The position numbers and the translations under genes were made by a program. From NCBI GenBank assembly GCA_034931985.1, contig JAYGHB010000013.1:25837-89836 (forward strand): 64,000 nucleotides of DNA, in the 5' to 3' direction. A model generated the notes under the pieces. It had not been told where the DNA came from and did not search any database. It was given only the letters and a program-made list of their open reading frames with translations. This document shows, piece after piece, positions 10,203-18,240 of this stretch (the stretch's first letter is position 1; the number at the start of each line of letters is the position of its first letter). Source of the stretch: Halotia wernerae (GTDB lineage Bacteria > Cyanobacteriota > Cyanobacteriia > Cyanobacteriales > Nostocaceae).

Positions 10203-10403
10203 ATTTTTAATGAAAAATGCTTATGTATGACGTGGAAATGTCGCCCTGTAACCCTTGTGCCATAAAGGCTTAAGCGAATTACAGGATCAAAAATTAAGTC
10301 AGTAGTTATGAGGGAAAATATATGTATAAATTTTAACATTTGTTAACTCATGGTTAACCTAATTGTGTTTTGGAATTTTAGCAAAATTAATTAAAATTTT
10401 ATT

Positions 10404-11264
10404 ATGTCCCACACTGTTATTATCCCCTCCGCTAAACGCCCACAAATACTTCACGAAACCATTACTTCCCTGCTTCAACAGCAGACATCTGCTGACCAGA
10501 TCCTGATTAGTGTTGCCGATACATCCTACGTCCTACCTGAAACCCTTGCTTTTCCTAAAGTTCAAATTGTGCTTGCCCGTCCTGGATTATGTCAGCAAGT
10601 CAATGATGCCATTCCTTACATCGACTCTTGTGCCTCCTTTGTCTCGATTCTTGATGATGATGTTGAGCTTGCACCGGACTACTTCACCCATGCCCGTTCT
10701 TTTAGTCAAGAACACCCCGATATTGCTGCCTTTAGTGGGTTTTTAGTTCGTAACGGCAATGTAGAACGCTCTGAAGGACGTTCTCTGCTCCTTTCTTTTG
10801 CTGACCAGCCCGACTACTCTTTCGAGATCCAATCTACGGTTTACGGCTGTAATATCAACACTCGCCCTGAAATTCTCCGAACAGTCAAATTTGATGAACG
10901 CCTTCCCCTTTACGGATGGCTTTGTGATGCTGATTTTGGCTTCCGCTGTAGAAGTTTCGGCATCTGCGTTAGCTATAATGCCTGTCGTCTTGTTCACCTT
11001 ATGACCTCTTCAGGACGAATCTCCGGCACTCGTATGGGATTTGCCCAAATTATGAATCCTTACTATCTTCATTGCAAAGGCATTATCCCCTTTTGGGAAG
11101 TGTTTCATAACCACTGGCTACTTGCTACTCGTAACAATCTCATCAAGCTTTTTTTATTTGATCAGAGAATAGATCGTCAGGGTCGCCTTAAAGGAAATTT
11201 AATGGCTTTTTCAATGATTTTACGTGGTCAAATAGAACCAGAATTTATGGAAAAACTTTCTTAA
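10404..11264 (+). CDS. Glycosyltransferase family 2
   Basis: A 286-residue GT-A enzyme. VIIPSAKRPQILHETITSLL opens the fold, and SILDDDVELAPDYF carries the metal-binding DDD. A later GWLCDADFGFRCRSFG segment would hold the acceptor-side acidic residues. No membrane segment is evident. It is separated by about 200 bp from the previous gene and followed by a strong hairpin with a T-run, so it is probably the last transferase of the transcription unit. Confidence 0.84.
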   Translation: MSHTVIIPSAKRPQILHETITSLLQQQTSADQILISVADTSYVLPETLAFPKVQIVLARPGLCQQVNDAIPYIDSCASFVSILDDDVELAPDYFTHARSFSQEHPDIAAFSGFLVRNGNVERSEGRSLLLSFADQPDYSFEIQSTVYGCNINTRPEILRTVKFDERLPLYGWLCDADFGFRCRSFGICVSYNACRLVHLMTSSGRISGTRMGFAQIMNPYYLHCKGIIPFWEVFHNHWLLATRNNLIKLFLFDQRIDRQGRLKGNLMAFSMILRGQIEPEFMEKLS

Positions 11265-11290
11265 GCTGAATCTAAAAATTACGTAAAGTC

Positions 11291-11312
11291 AAGCCTTTCT
11301 GGCTTTTTTATT
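11291..11312 (+). terminator. Rho-independent terminator after the glycosyltransferase run
   Basis: A perfect 5-bp stem AAGCC/GGCTT with loop TTTCT is followed directly by TTTTTATT. It lies 27 bp after the stop of the preceding GT2 gene and would close the polysaccharide transcription unit. Confidence 0.7.
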
Positions 11313-11470
11313 GGCATTAAGACAATAATATTATCAGCCTAATAGCTTCATAGTGCAAATGCTAGCGTAAAAATTACAAATTGTTACGGTTACCTTTGTA
11401 TGGTTTATAGTGACATTGTTCCCGCTATTTAGACCAAAAATCGCCTTTTTTGTATTTTTTAGGAGCAACT

Positions 11471-12826
11471 ATGACTCGAAGGCTGCGTTCGGTAGGCCGT
11501 TTCGCGATCGCGATTGGCGTACTCTTGCTGATTGTTGTTATGCAAGTAGACATAACACCAGATTTAAGGCAAGGTTCAATCGCGTCTGCGGCGATTGGTT
11601 CTCAAGCCCCACCAAGTGATGCGAAATTGAGTTCTGCATACGGTTTATGGACACCTACTAAGTTTGATACATGTCCTAAATGGTTGCACGATCGTTACTG
11701 GGTATACGGACCAGATAACAAGGTGTATCCAACCTGGCATCCACCAACCGATAGAGATCCAAATACTGGCAAGACTTGTACCTATGGACACGAGCATGGA
11801 AGAGATCCAAACTCATCAAAACTCGTTTCATGGGGATTGCCTTTTGGGTATGTCAATGAGCAGCTTGCTCTAAGCGATCCAGGACACCCTCGTCATGAGG
11901 ATCATGTTGGTCATAAAATTGAGTGGAAGAATGATGTAAGAGTAGGTTTACCTGGTGGAGGAACAGGCCCATTGTGCCAAATACTCGTCAAACTTCATCA
12001 GGGTACTCATTCAGCAGATGCATTTACTAACAATATGCATGAGCTATTTTACTACGTCAATTGTGACGATGGTACAAAGATTAAATGGCAAGGAATGCAT
12101 TTATTTGGTCCGGCTGGCCAAGTTAGTGGTGTCTGTGGAGACAACAAGATTCTCGGTTCCTTCACTCCCACTACATCACCTACCTTAGATAATGAGAGCG
12201 CACGAATCATCCCTGATAAAGAGTGTCTGGACAATCTCGTTGCAAAAGTTAAGCAGGGGCAAAACGCATCTTCTGAGTACTACAAAAATTACTTTGAGGA
12301 TTGGACAGCAGGATTCATCCATGGACTTTACCGAACAAATGATGGTCAATTGCTAGACCATTGGGGACAAAGCGGATTTAACCGAAATTACTCTAAGCTC
12401 TTTAGCATAACTGCGGGTACTTATTTTAGAGTGTCAATACCAAGCCGTTACTTTGACCCGACAAAACCGAATAATTTGGGAAGGCGCATTGACATGTGTT
12501 CCATTCCTGAGATAGGCTCCCTGCAGGGCGACTGTATCTACGTTAACGATCAGCGCAAGGCGGGTCAACCAGTAACTTGGGACGATCCACGGTCTCCGTT
12601 TAATGGAAGTACTCGCGTCGCACATTTTGACTGGGTTACTGTCCGTAACAGTACAAGTAGGGAGAAGTGGTATAGTAACGCCATGGGAACCGTTATTAGA
12701 TCTCAACCCGATGCTTCCAAGGGGATTACTATTGAGCAAACTATCTCCAAAACGCCTGATGCAATGTATTACTTTGGTAATCGGGAAGGCAATTTTGATG
12801 ATGACGGTGTACATGCCCCTAATTAA
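11471..12826 (+). CDS. Secreted protein of unknown function
   Basis: A 451-residue protein. The ATG is chosen over an in-frame TTG 21 bp upstream because AGGAG sits about 6 bases before it. An Arg-rich start followed by AIAIGVLLLIVVM forms a signal peptide or anchor, so the bulk is probably exported. The mature part is rich in His, Asp, Trp and Cys, for example YGHEHGRDPN, HPRHEDHVGHKIEWKND and TNNMHELFYYVNCDDGT, which suggests metal binding or a disulfide-bonded extracellular domain. I do not recognise the family. It stands alone between terminator-like sequence and a 680-bp gap. Function unknown. Confidence 0.75.
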   Translation: MTRRLRSVGRFAIAIGVLLLIVVMQVDITPDLRQGSIASAAIGSQAPPSDAKLSSAYGLWTPTKFDTCPKWLHDRYWVYGPDNKVYPTWHPPTDRDPNTGKTCTYGHEHGRDPNSSKLVSWGLPFGYVNEQLALSDPGHPRHEDHVGHKIEWKNDVRVGLPGGGTGPLCQILVKLHQGTHSADAFTNNMHELFYYVNCDDGTKIKWQGMHLFGPAGQVSGVCGDNKILGSFTPTTSPTLDNESARIIPDKECLDNLVAKVKQGQNASSEYYKNYFEDWTAGFIHGLYRTNDGQLLDHWGQSGFNRNYSKLFSITAGTYFRVSIPSRYFDPTKPNNLGRRIDMCSIPEIGSLQGDCIYVNDQRKAGQPVTWDDPRSPFNGSTRVAHFDWVTVRNSTSREKWYSNAMGTVIRSQPDASKGITIEQTISKTPDAMYYFGNREGNFDDDGVHAPN

Positions 12827-13508
12827 AATTAGGCTTTGAGTAGTAACAGAACGGAATAGAAACTTAAGTTTCAAATCATATTCCTGTTCATGCCTTAATT
12901 TTTCACCATTGATACAGGAGAAAAATAAAAGTAGACTCACCTCCCATTGAGATTTATGCATTCGCACTGCTGACTTCATATCATGTCCGTTCTGCAAGTC
13001 TATAAAATTATCAGCCTGTATAGACAAGCTTGCTAGCCTGCGGTATCGATTTTAGGCGTTATTCAATGGTAGCTGCCTAAAAACATCTAAGTTTAGCCGC
13101 AGACTATCTGTGGATTCGCTTTTAGGAATTCTTAAATAGTACTCTGTTTACAGTCTAACGAAATTATGAGAATGTAGTCGGACATGACAAGCTAAAGTGC
13201 ATTAAGAAAGCATAAATATTTGGGTTCTTGCGTTGGTTTTATGGTGGAGCATTAAAATCGCAGTTTTATAGAAAGGCTGAAAAACTTAAAACCCAGTCAC
13301 AGCCATAAATACAGCCTATCTTTAGGTTTTATTTATTATTCTGTTCCATAAAATGAACTGAAGAGCCAATATTTGTAGTAGTTGTAGACTGTTGACTTTT
13401 AGTGAGCAACGGTCTACTTCATTTAATGTACAATTTCCTTAGCTTAACAGCCTATTATAAAAGCGTTAGTTCTGTGAGTTTCAGCCTATAGAGGAATGAA
13501 TTGATTCT
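12827..13508. other. Intergenic region without recognised gene
   Basis: About 680 bp, AT-rich, with no coding potential I can support on either strand. A minus-strand open frame reaching in from the secreted-protein gene has no recognisable protein features and is judged a shadow. The last bases hold a GAGGAA motif before the next gene. Confidence 0.6.
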
Positions 13509-14084
13509 GTGAAGCAATTTTTTCACCTAATCAAAAAATATTGGATTTTCGCTTTTGCAGGTTTTATCATCATCTTAGTGCTGATAATTCCCTTACGTTT
13601 GGCAATAGCATACACTCACGCACCTCAACCCCAAGCTTTTTTTACTTTAGGTGGTGAGCCAGCTAGAGAGCAATTTACAGCCGAACTAGCCCAATGGTAT
13701 CCATCTCTGGAAATTTGGGTGTCTTCTCCCCCAGTTCCTGAAAAAACACGTAAAACTTTTCAAGCCGTAAATATTCCCAATACACAATTACATATTGATA
13801 CTCGTGCTGTCGATACTGTAACCAACTTCACCTCTCTGGTGTCTGACTTTAAAAAACGACAGTTTCAACATCTTTACCTGATTACTTCCGATTTTCATCT
13901 GCCTAGAGCTAAAGCGATCGCTACTCTTGTTCTAGGTAGCCAAGGTATCACCTTCACTCCACTTTCTGTGCCATCAGACCGACCAAAAGAACCCACGCTG
14001 CAAATAATTCGTGATATTGCTCGCTCCCTAATTTGGATTTTTACAGGTCGTACAGGTGCGAGTTTTAATCCGAATGTTGATTGA
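13509..14084 (+). CDS. YdcF/SanA/ElyC family (DUF218) membrane protein
   Basis: A 191-residue protein starting at GTG. One N-terminal membrane helix (WIFAFAGFIIILVLIIPLRL) is followed by a periplasmic DUF218 domain. LITSDFHLPRAKAIATLVLG matches the family's conserved S/T-x-x-H-x-x-R-A signature. The family is linked to envelope and peptidoglycan or polysaccharide homeostasis without a settled reaction. The stop overlaps the possible TTG start of the acetyltransferase that follows, so the two genes look translationally coupled and may be a late part of the polysaccharide locus. Confidence 0.82.
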   Translation: MKQFFHLIKKYWIFAFAGFIIILVLIIPLRLAIAYTHAPQPQAFFTLGGEPAREQFTAELAQWYPSLEIWVSSPPVPEKTRKTFQAVNIPNTQLHIDTRAVDTVTNFTSLVSDFKKRQFQHLYLITSDFHLPRAKAIATLVLGSQGITFTPLSVPSDRPKEPTLQIIRDIARSLIWIFTGRTGASFNPNVD

Positions 14085-14092
14085 CGATAAAT

Positions 14093-14632
14093 ATGCGTTT
14101 AGATAACTACACTTTAAGTACTTATACCCCAGGCGCACCATACTGGAAGCAACTTCTTTGGTATTTTGTAGGGTCGCCCTTGGTTGAGAGTTACTGGCTT
14201 CCTATATCAGCCTTAAAGGTTTGGGTACTCCGGTGCTTTGGAGCGCAAATTGGTCAAGGTGTCCGTATCAAATCAGGAGTAAGAGTAAAGTTTCCTTGGC
14301 GGTTAAGTGTTGGTGACTTTGTCTGGCTGGGAGAAGATACATGGATTGATAACCTAGCTTCTGTCACCATAGAAAGTCATGTTTGCCTATCTCAAGGTGT
14401 CTATCTATGTACTGGTAATCATGATTGGAATCATCCCGATTTTCAACTGATTCCTGCACCAATTCATATTCAAGAGAGTAGTTGGATTGCAGCCAAGTCA
14501 ATAATTGGGCCAGGAGTCACTGTTGGTAAGGGTGCAGTACTAACTTTAGGTGGAGTTACTGGGCGCTCTTTAGAGCCGATGATCATTTATGCAGGTAATC
14601 CAGCCCAACCCATCAAACAACGAAAACTTTGA
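14093..14632 (+). CDS. WcaF-like colanic acid-type acetyltransferase (left-handed beta helix)
   Basis: A 179-residue protein from the ATG; a TTG 12 bp upstream would add four residues. RLDNYTLSTYTPGAPYWKQ and the following WYFVGSPLVESYWLPIS are typical of the WcaF group. Hexapeptide repeats run from about residue 60 to the end (IGQGVRIKSGVRVKFPW, WIAAKSIIGPGVTVGKGAVL). TGNHDWNHPDF contains the His-rich catalytic loop. It should transfer an acetyl group from acetyl-CoA to a sugar of the polysaccharide or its precursor. It is coupled to the DUF218 gene and belongs by content to the upstream glycan locus. Confidence 0.87.
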   Translation: MRLDNYTLSTYTPGAPYWKQLLWYFVGSPLVESYWLPISALKVWVLRCFGAQIGQGVRIKSGVRVKFPWRLSVGDFVWLGEDTWIDNLASVTIESHVCLSQGVYLCTGNHDWNHPDFQLIPAPIHIQESSWIAAKSIIGPGVTVGKGAVLTLGGVTGRSLEPMIIYAGNPAQPIKQRKL

Positions 14633-14771
14633 TTTTGATCAAACATGGTATGGATTTTGCGATCGCATCGGCTGTTGCAGAACAAGGCGTTTAAAGCACA
14701 CTTTTGATTTGCGCCTTTGCTTGAGAAAATAATCGTGTATACGACAAGCCTTATAATCAAAATATTTTCAA

Positions 14772-15698
14772 ATGACTGAATTTTTCTCTACTTACGGTTC
14801 TCTGATTGTCTCAATGGTATTGGGGGCGCTATTAGGACTATCACTTTACTTACCTCTGATGACTGGGCAATTATCCTTAGCAAGTCCTGGTTTTTATGCT
14901 TTAGGTGGATATATTGCAGCAATTTTATCTACAAAAATTTTTATATCTAGTCATAGTTTATATCCCATTCCATTATTGTTATTGGAGATGTTAGTTGCTG
15001 GTATAATTTCAGGTTTATTGGGCGCAGCAGTGGGAATTCCGGCGTTGCGATTGCGAGGAATTTACTTAGCGATCGCTACTATCGCTTTTGTAGAAATCCT
15101 GCGAGTCGTGTCTTTAAATTTAGAAATTACAGGCGGCGCTGTGGGAATTTTTGGCATTCCTCAACCCTTTGCAACTCAAATTGAATATTTGTGGATTGCT
15201 TTACCATTACTATTAGTGAGTATGGTGGTGTTTTATCGTTTGGAACGTATTCGCGTAGGTAGAGCATTTATCGCTATCCGCGAAGATGAATTAGCAGCAG
15301 GAGCAATGGGCATTAACTCCACTTACTACAAAGTTTTAGCATTTACTCTAGGAGCAATTCTTGCAGGGGTTGTAGGTGCTATTAGCGCCCATTTCCTCAA
15401 TACCTGGAATGCTCGTCAAGGCACTTTTGATGCTAGTATTATCTACTTAACTTTTGTATTAATTGGTGGTTCAAGAACTTTTTTAGGTTCTGTAGTGGGT
15501 GGTATGGTATTTACAGCCTTACCTGAAATTTTGCGAGGACTAGCTGACACAGGTGGTTTACCCGATTGGCTAGCACAAGTTTTACGCGATGGGAGATTAA
15601 TTATTTTTGGCTTACTTATTGTTGTAGGAACAATCTTTTTTCCTCAAGGTTTGGTGACTCCAGATATTTTTAAAATAGGTAAGTTTAGAAATAAATAA
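14772..15698 (+). CDS. livM: Branched-chain amino-acid-type ABC permease (LivM-like)
   Basis: A 308-residue inner-membrane permease with about eight to nine helices. RLRGIYLAIATIAFVEILRV and RVGRAFIAIREDELAAGAMG are the signatures of LivM-type permeases (the conserved R-E-D-E/N-x-A-A loop that contacts the ATPase). Together with the LivG-like ATPase 27 bp downstream it would import hydrophobic or neutral amino acids. The partner permease LivH, second ATPase LivF and binding protein are absent here, so a complete transporter needs distant genes; split nat-type amino-acid transporters are known in Anabaena. The exact substrate is not predictable. Confidence 0.87.
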   Translation: MTEFFSTYGSLIVSMVLGALLGLSLYLPLMTGQLSLASPGFYALGGYIAAILSTKIFISSHSLYPIPLLLLEMLVAGIISGLLGAAVGIPALRLRGIYLAIATIAFVEILRVVSLNLEITGGAVGIFGIPQPFATQIEYLWIALPLLLVSMVVFYRLERIRVGRAFIAIREDELAAGAMGINSTYYKVLAFTLGAILAGVVGAISAHFLNTWNARQGTFDASIIYLTFVLIGGSRTFLGSVVGGMVFTALPEILRGLADTGGLPDWLAQVLRDGRLIIFGLLIVVGTIFFPQGLVTPDIFKIGKFRNK

Positions 15699-15725
15699 AG
15701 CAGTATAATATCCAACTTATCAATA

Positions 15726-16517
15726 ATGTCGTATAGTAATTCAACAAATAGCAGCAATATAGCCTTAGAAGTAAAATCTCTGACTCGCCGCTTCGGGGGT
15801 CTGGTAGCGGTGAATAATGTATCTTTTACAGTTAATAAACATGAGATTTTTGGATTGATTGGCCCTAATGGTGCTGGCAAAACAACACTATTTAATTTGA
15901 TTACAGCCTTAATACCAGCTTCTAGTGGAGAATTGTGTTATGAAGGTACAACAATTTCTCAATTGCGTCCCCATCAAATTGCAAGATTGGGTATTGCTCG
16001 GACATTTCAAAATATCCGTTTGTTTGGGGAATTATCAGGATTAGAAAATATCATAATTGCTCGGCATTTACATACTAAAAGTAACATGATTACAGGAGTT
16101 TTGGGATTACCACCTGCTCCTAAAGAAGAATATAAAAGCAGACAGAAAGCTTTAGAATTATTAGATTTGGTAGGTTTAAGCGATCGCGCCTCAGAAAAAG
16201 CCAAAAACTTCGCTTATGGTGATCAACGTCGCTTAGAAATTGCTCGCGCCCTAGCCCTAGAACCGCAAATCCTCCTTCTCGATGAACCCGCTGCTGGGAT
16301 GAATCCCAGTGAAAAGCAATATCTGAGTAAATTTATTCGCAATCTCCGCGATCGCTTCAACTTGACAATCATTCTGATTGAACATCATGTTCCTTTAGTC
16401 ATGGGCTTATGCGATCGCATTGCTGTTTTAGATTTTGGACAATTAATTGCCTTGGGTGAACCATCTGTGGTGAGAAACGATCCGGCTGTGATTGAAGCTT
16501 ATTTGGGAAATGAGTGA
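15726..16517 (+). CDS. livG: Branched-chain amino-acid-type ABC ATPase (LivG-like)
   Basis: A 263-residue ATPase. Walker A is GPNGAGKTTLFNLI (about residues 46-59) and Walker B is LLLDEPAAGMNP. The signature region is the atypical FAYGDQRRLEIARAL, normal for LivG proteins that have YGxQR instead of LSGGQ. FGLIGPNGAG and GIARTFQNIRLF are LivG hallmarks. It couples ATP hydrolysis to the LivM-like permease encoded just upstream and would work at the cytoplasmic face of the membrane. Confidence 0.9.
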   Translation: MSYSNSTNSSNIALEVKSLTRRFGGLVAVNNVSFTVNKHEIFGLIGPNGAGKTTLFNLITALIPASSGELCYEGTTISQLRPHQIARLGIARTFQNIRLFGELSGLENIIIARHLHTKSNMITGVLGLPPAPKEEYKSRQKALELLDLVGLSDRASEKAKNFAYGDQRRLEIARALALEPQILLLDEPAAGMNPSEKQYLSKFIRNLRDRFNLTIILIEHHVPLVMGLCDRIAVLDFGQLIALGEPSVVRNDPAVIEAYLGNE

Positions 16518-16678
16518 GGTAGTTTAATTTTTGGAGTTCCCTGATATCAAAAATGGGAGTTATTAAAGGTTAGAGTATTCATACTAAAGAGTTAAGGCTA
16601 ATTCATCCTATTGGCTATAGACTGATTTATGATTTAGCTGCTTAGATTGATATTAGCAAGTATTTAAGGCAAAAAAAT

Positions 16679-16855
16679 ATGAATCAAACATTATTAACAA
16701 TTTTGATTTTTGGGTTATTACTATTGTTTATCGTCTCTCCCTTCGCTGCTTTTGCAGGTTTAATGCTCATGTTGTTAATTGCAGCCTTTTTATTTTTAAT
16801 AGCAAATGTGTTTCAAGCAATTATTGGTGGTGACATTAATCCGAAAGAGCCATGA
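16679..16855 (+). CDS. Small membrane protein, 58 residues
   Basis: A short ORF starting at ATG. Its translation is strongly hydrophobic: two adjacent helices (LLTILIFGLLLLFIVSPFAA and AGLMLMLLIAAFLFLIAN) separated by a Pro-Phe-Ala turn, then a polar tail GGDINPKEP. It lies between the LivG-like ATPase (160 bp upstream) and the S4-domain gene on the same strand. The clean amphiphilic design and polar C-terminus argue for a real small protein. No family is recognised; a helper subunit of a membrane complex is one possibility. Confidence 0.6.
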   Translation: MNQTLLTILIFGLLLLFIVSPFAAFAGLMLMLLIAAFLFLIANVFQAIIGGDINPKEP

Positions 16856-16927
16856 AAGCAGTAAAAATTGATACCATCATAAAATTAAGTTGTGATGCAG
16901 CGGAAATTACTTTCGACAAGTGACAAC

Positions 16928-17119
16928 ATGATTAAACTTGACCAGTTTTTAAAGTTAGTGGGTATAGCCTCAACTGGAGGACAAGCTAAACTGATGATTA
17001 TTGATGGTAATGTCAAAGTCAATGATACAGTTGAAACCCGACGAGGACGGAAATTAGTATCAGGCGATCAAGTAACAGTAGAAGGGCAAATTTTCGAGGT
17101 TGGAGAGGTAATACAGTAA
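16928..17119 (+). CDS. S4-domain RNA-binding protein (YaaA/YbcJ-like)
   Basis: A 63-residue protein from the internal ATG; a GTG at 16892 would give 75 residues, and both are possible. The whole chain is one S4 domain: IKLDQFLKLVGIASTGGQAK followed by VKVNDTVETRRGRKL and DQVTVEG. The GG-x-AK and N-x-x-x-ETRRG-x-K motifs are diagnostic for the small stand-alone S4 proteins. It should bind structured RNA, probably ribosomal. It follows the 58-residue membrane protein at short distance. Confidence 0.85.
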   Translation: MIKLDQFLKLVGIASTGGQAKLMIIDGNVKVNDTVETRRGRKLVSGDQVTVEGQIFEVGEVIQ

Positions 17120-17493
17120 AGCGATCGCGGAAGTACTTAAGTAGTTATACACGCTATATATTAAGTAAGTTGGCGTAACGCATTCCCAAATCAGGTTTGT
17201 CATTTTTGGGAACACAACCATTTATTAAGCTGATACCTTTATTTTTGGCTTAGGTAGTTTTATCCTGTCTTTACCTAATCTTCAATTTATCAATTAGTAA
17301 TTACAGCTAGGATGTATTCAGTAAAGTGGTATTTCATCTTATAAAAATACATGTAAAAATAAAATTTACATAACATTTGTCATCTTATAGCTATTAAGCT
17401 AGGGGCTAATATTGCGTTGTTGTATTACTTGAGATTACTAGTGTCCAATTTAAGTAGTTTGAATGATCAGCAAAAATTGGAGATCAAAATAAG
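17120..17493. other. Intergenic region without recognised gene
   Basis: About 370 bp of AT-rich sequence before the retropepsin gene. No ORF, tRNA or clear hairpin with T-run was found. It presumably holds the promoter of the downstream gene. Confidence 0.5.
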
Positions 17494-18069
17494 ATGAAGA
17501 GTGCTTGGAAGCGTTGGATAAAAATTAGTAATTTAGCTGTGATAACGGCAATACCAACGTTGCTATCTTTAGCATTTCTTCATAGCGCAAAGGCTGAAGA
17601 TCCAGGAACATGTTTTATGATTACCTCCGCTGGAAGAATTGTGAGATTGACAAAACTTTGCAGCAAAACAAAAGCACCTTTAGATTCAGCATCTTCAGAC
17701 AACAGAGTTTTTCGGGTTCCAATCAAACGCCGCCTTGGTGGAACTCCCATAATTGATGTCACTTTCAATGACAAACAAATTTTTGAGATGATTGTGGATA
17801 CAGGCGCTAGTGGTACTTTGATTACTCTTGGTATGGCGAGTACACTCAAACTCGAAGCCACAGGTATTATGAAGGCTCAAATAGCAGATGGTAGCCAAGT
17901 ACAGTTTCCCACCAGTAAAGTCAACTCTATTGCTGTAGGTGGAGTTGTAGCTAATAATATTGAAGTGGCGATCGCTCCGAAAGCAGGTATTGGGTTACTA
18001 GGTCACGATTTCTTTGGTAACTACAATCTGACAATTTTAGAACAAGAAGTGGAATTTCATCCCCGCTAA
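17494..18069 (+). CDS. Periplasmic retropepsin-like aspartic protease (clan AA)
   Basis: A 191-residue protein with a signal peptide (KRWIKISNLAVITAIPTLLS) and likely cleavage after Ala34 (SAKA-EDPG). The protease domain has the catalytic triad IVDTGASGTLIT (Asp102-Thr-Gly) and the C-terminal hydrophobic-hydrophobic-Gly motif in IGLLGHDFFGNY. Such single-domain enzymes act as homodimers like retroviral protease. Substrate and role in cyanobacteria are unknown. It stands alone, followed by a 9-bp tandem repeat. Confidence 0.85.
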   Translation: MKSAWKRWIKISNLAVITAIPTLLSLAFLHSAKAEDPGTCFMITSAGRIVRLTKLCSKTKAPLDSASSDNRVFRVPIKRRLGGTPIIDVTFNDKQIFEMIVDTGASGTLITLGMASTLKLEATGIMKAQIADGSQVQFPTSKVNSIAVGGVVANNIEVAIAPKAGIGLLGHDFFGNYNLTILEQEVEFHPR

Positions 18070-18093
18070 TATCGTTAAAGTTGATACATTTAG

Positions 18094-18200
18094 GCAAGCA
18101 GGGGGAGCAGGGGAAGTAGGGGAAGTAGGAGAAGCAGGGGAAGCAGGGGAAGCAGGGGAAGCAGGGGAAGCAGGGGAAGCAGGGGAAGTAGGGAGCAGGA
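18094..18200. repeat. 9-bp tandem repeat, AAGCAGGGG type
   Basis: About twelve units of a 9-base motif, six of them perfect AAGCAGGGG from 18132 to 18185; the flanking units vary (AAGTAGGGG, AGCAGGGG). Its complement is an open frame of Ser-Pro-Ala repeats that is not a credible gene. Next to it, 18213-18240 contains four imperfect CAATGCCC units. It lies between two convergent genes. Confidence 0.9.
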
Positions 18201-18240
18201 AAGAAGAATAATCAATGCCCAATGCCCAATGTCCAATGCC

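Noticed and set aside
12434..13027. Long minus-strand ORF over the end of the secreted-protein gene
   Set aside because: No recognisable motif, poor composition, and overlap with a better supported + strand gene with signal peptide and ribosome site.
18037..18222. Minus-strand Ser-Pro-Ala repeat ORF
   Set aside because: Simply the translation of the 9-bp tandem repeat.
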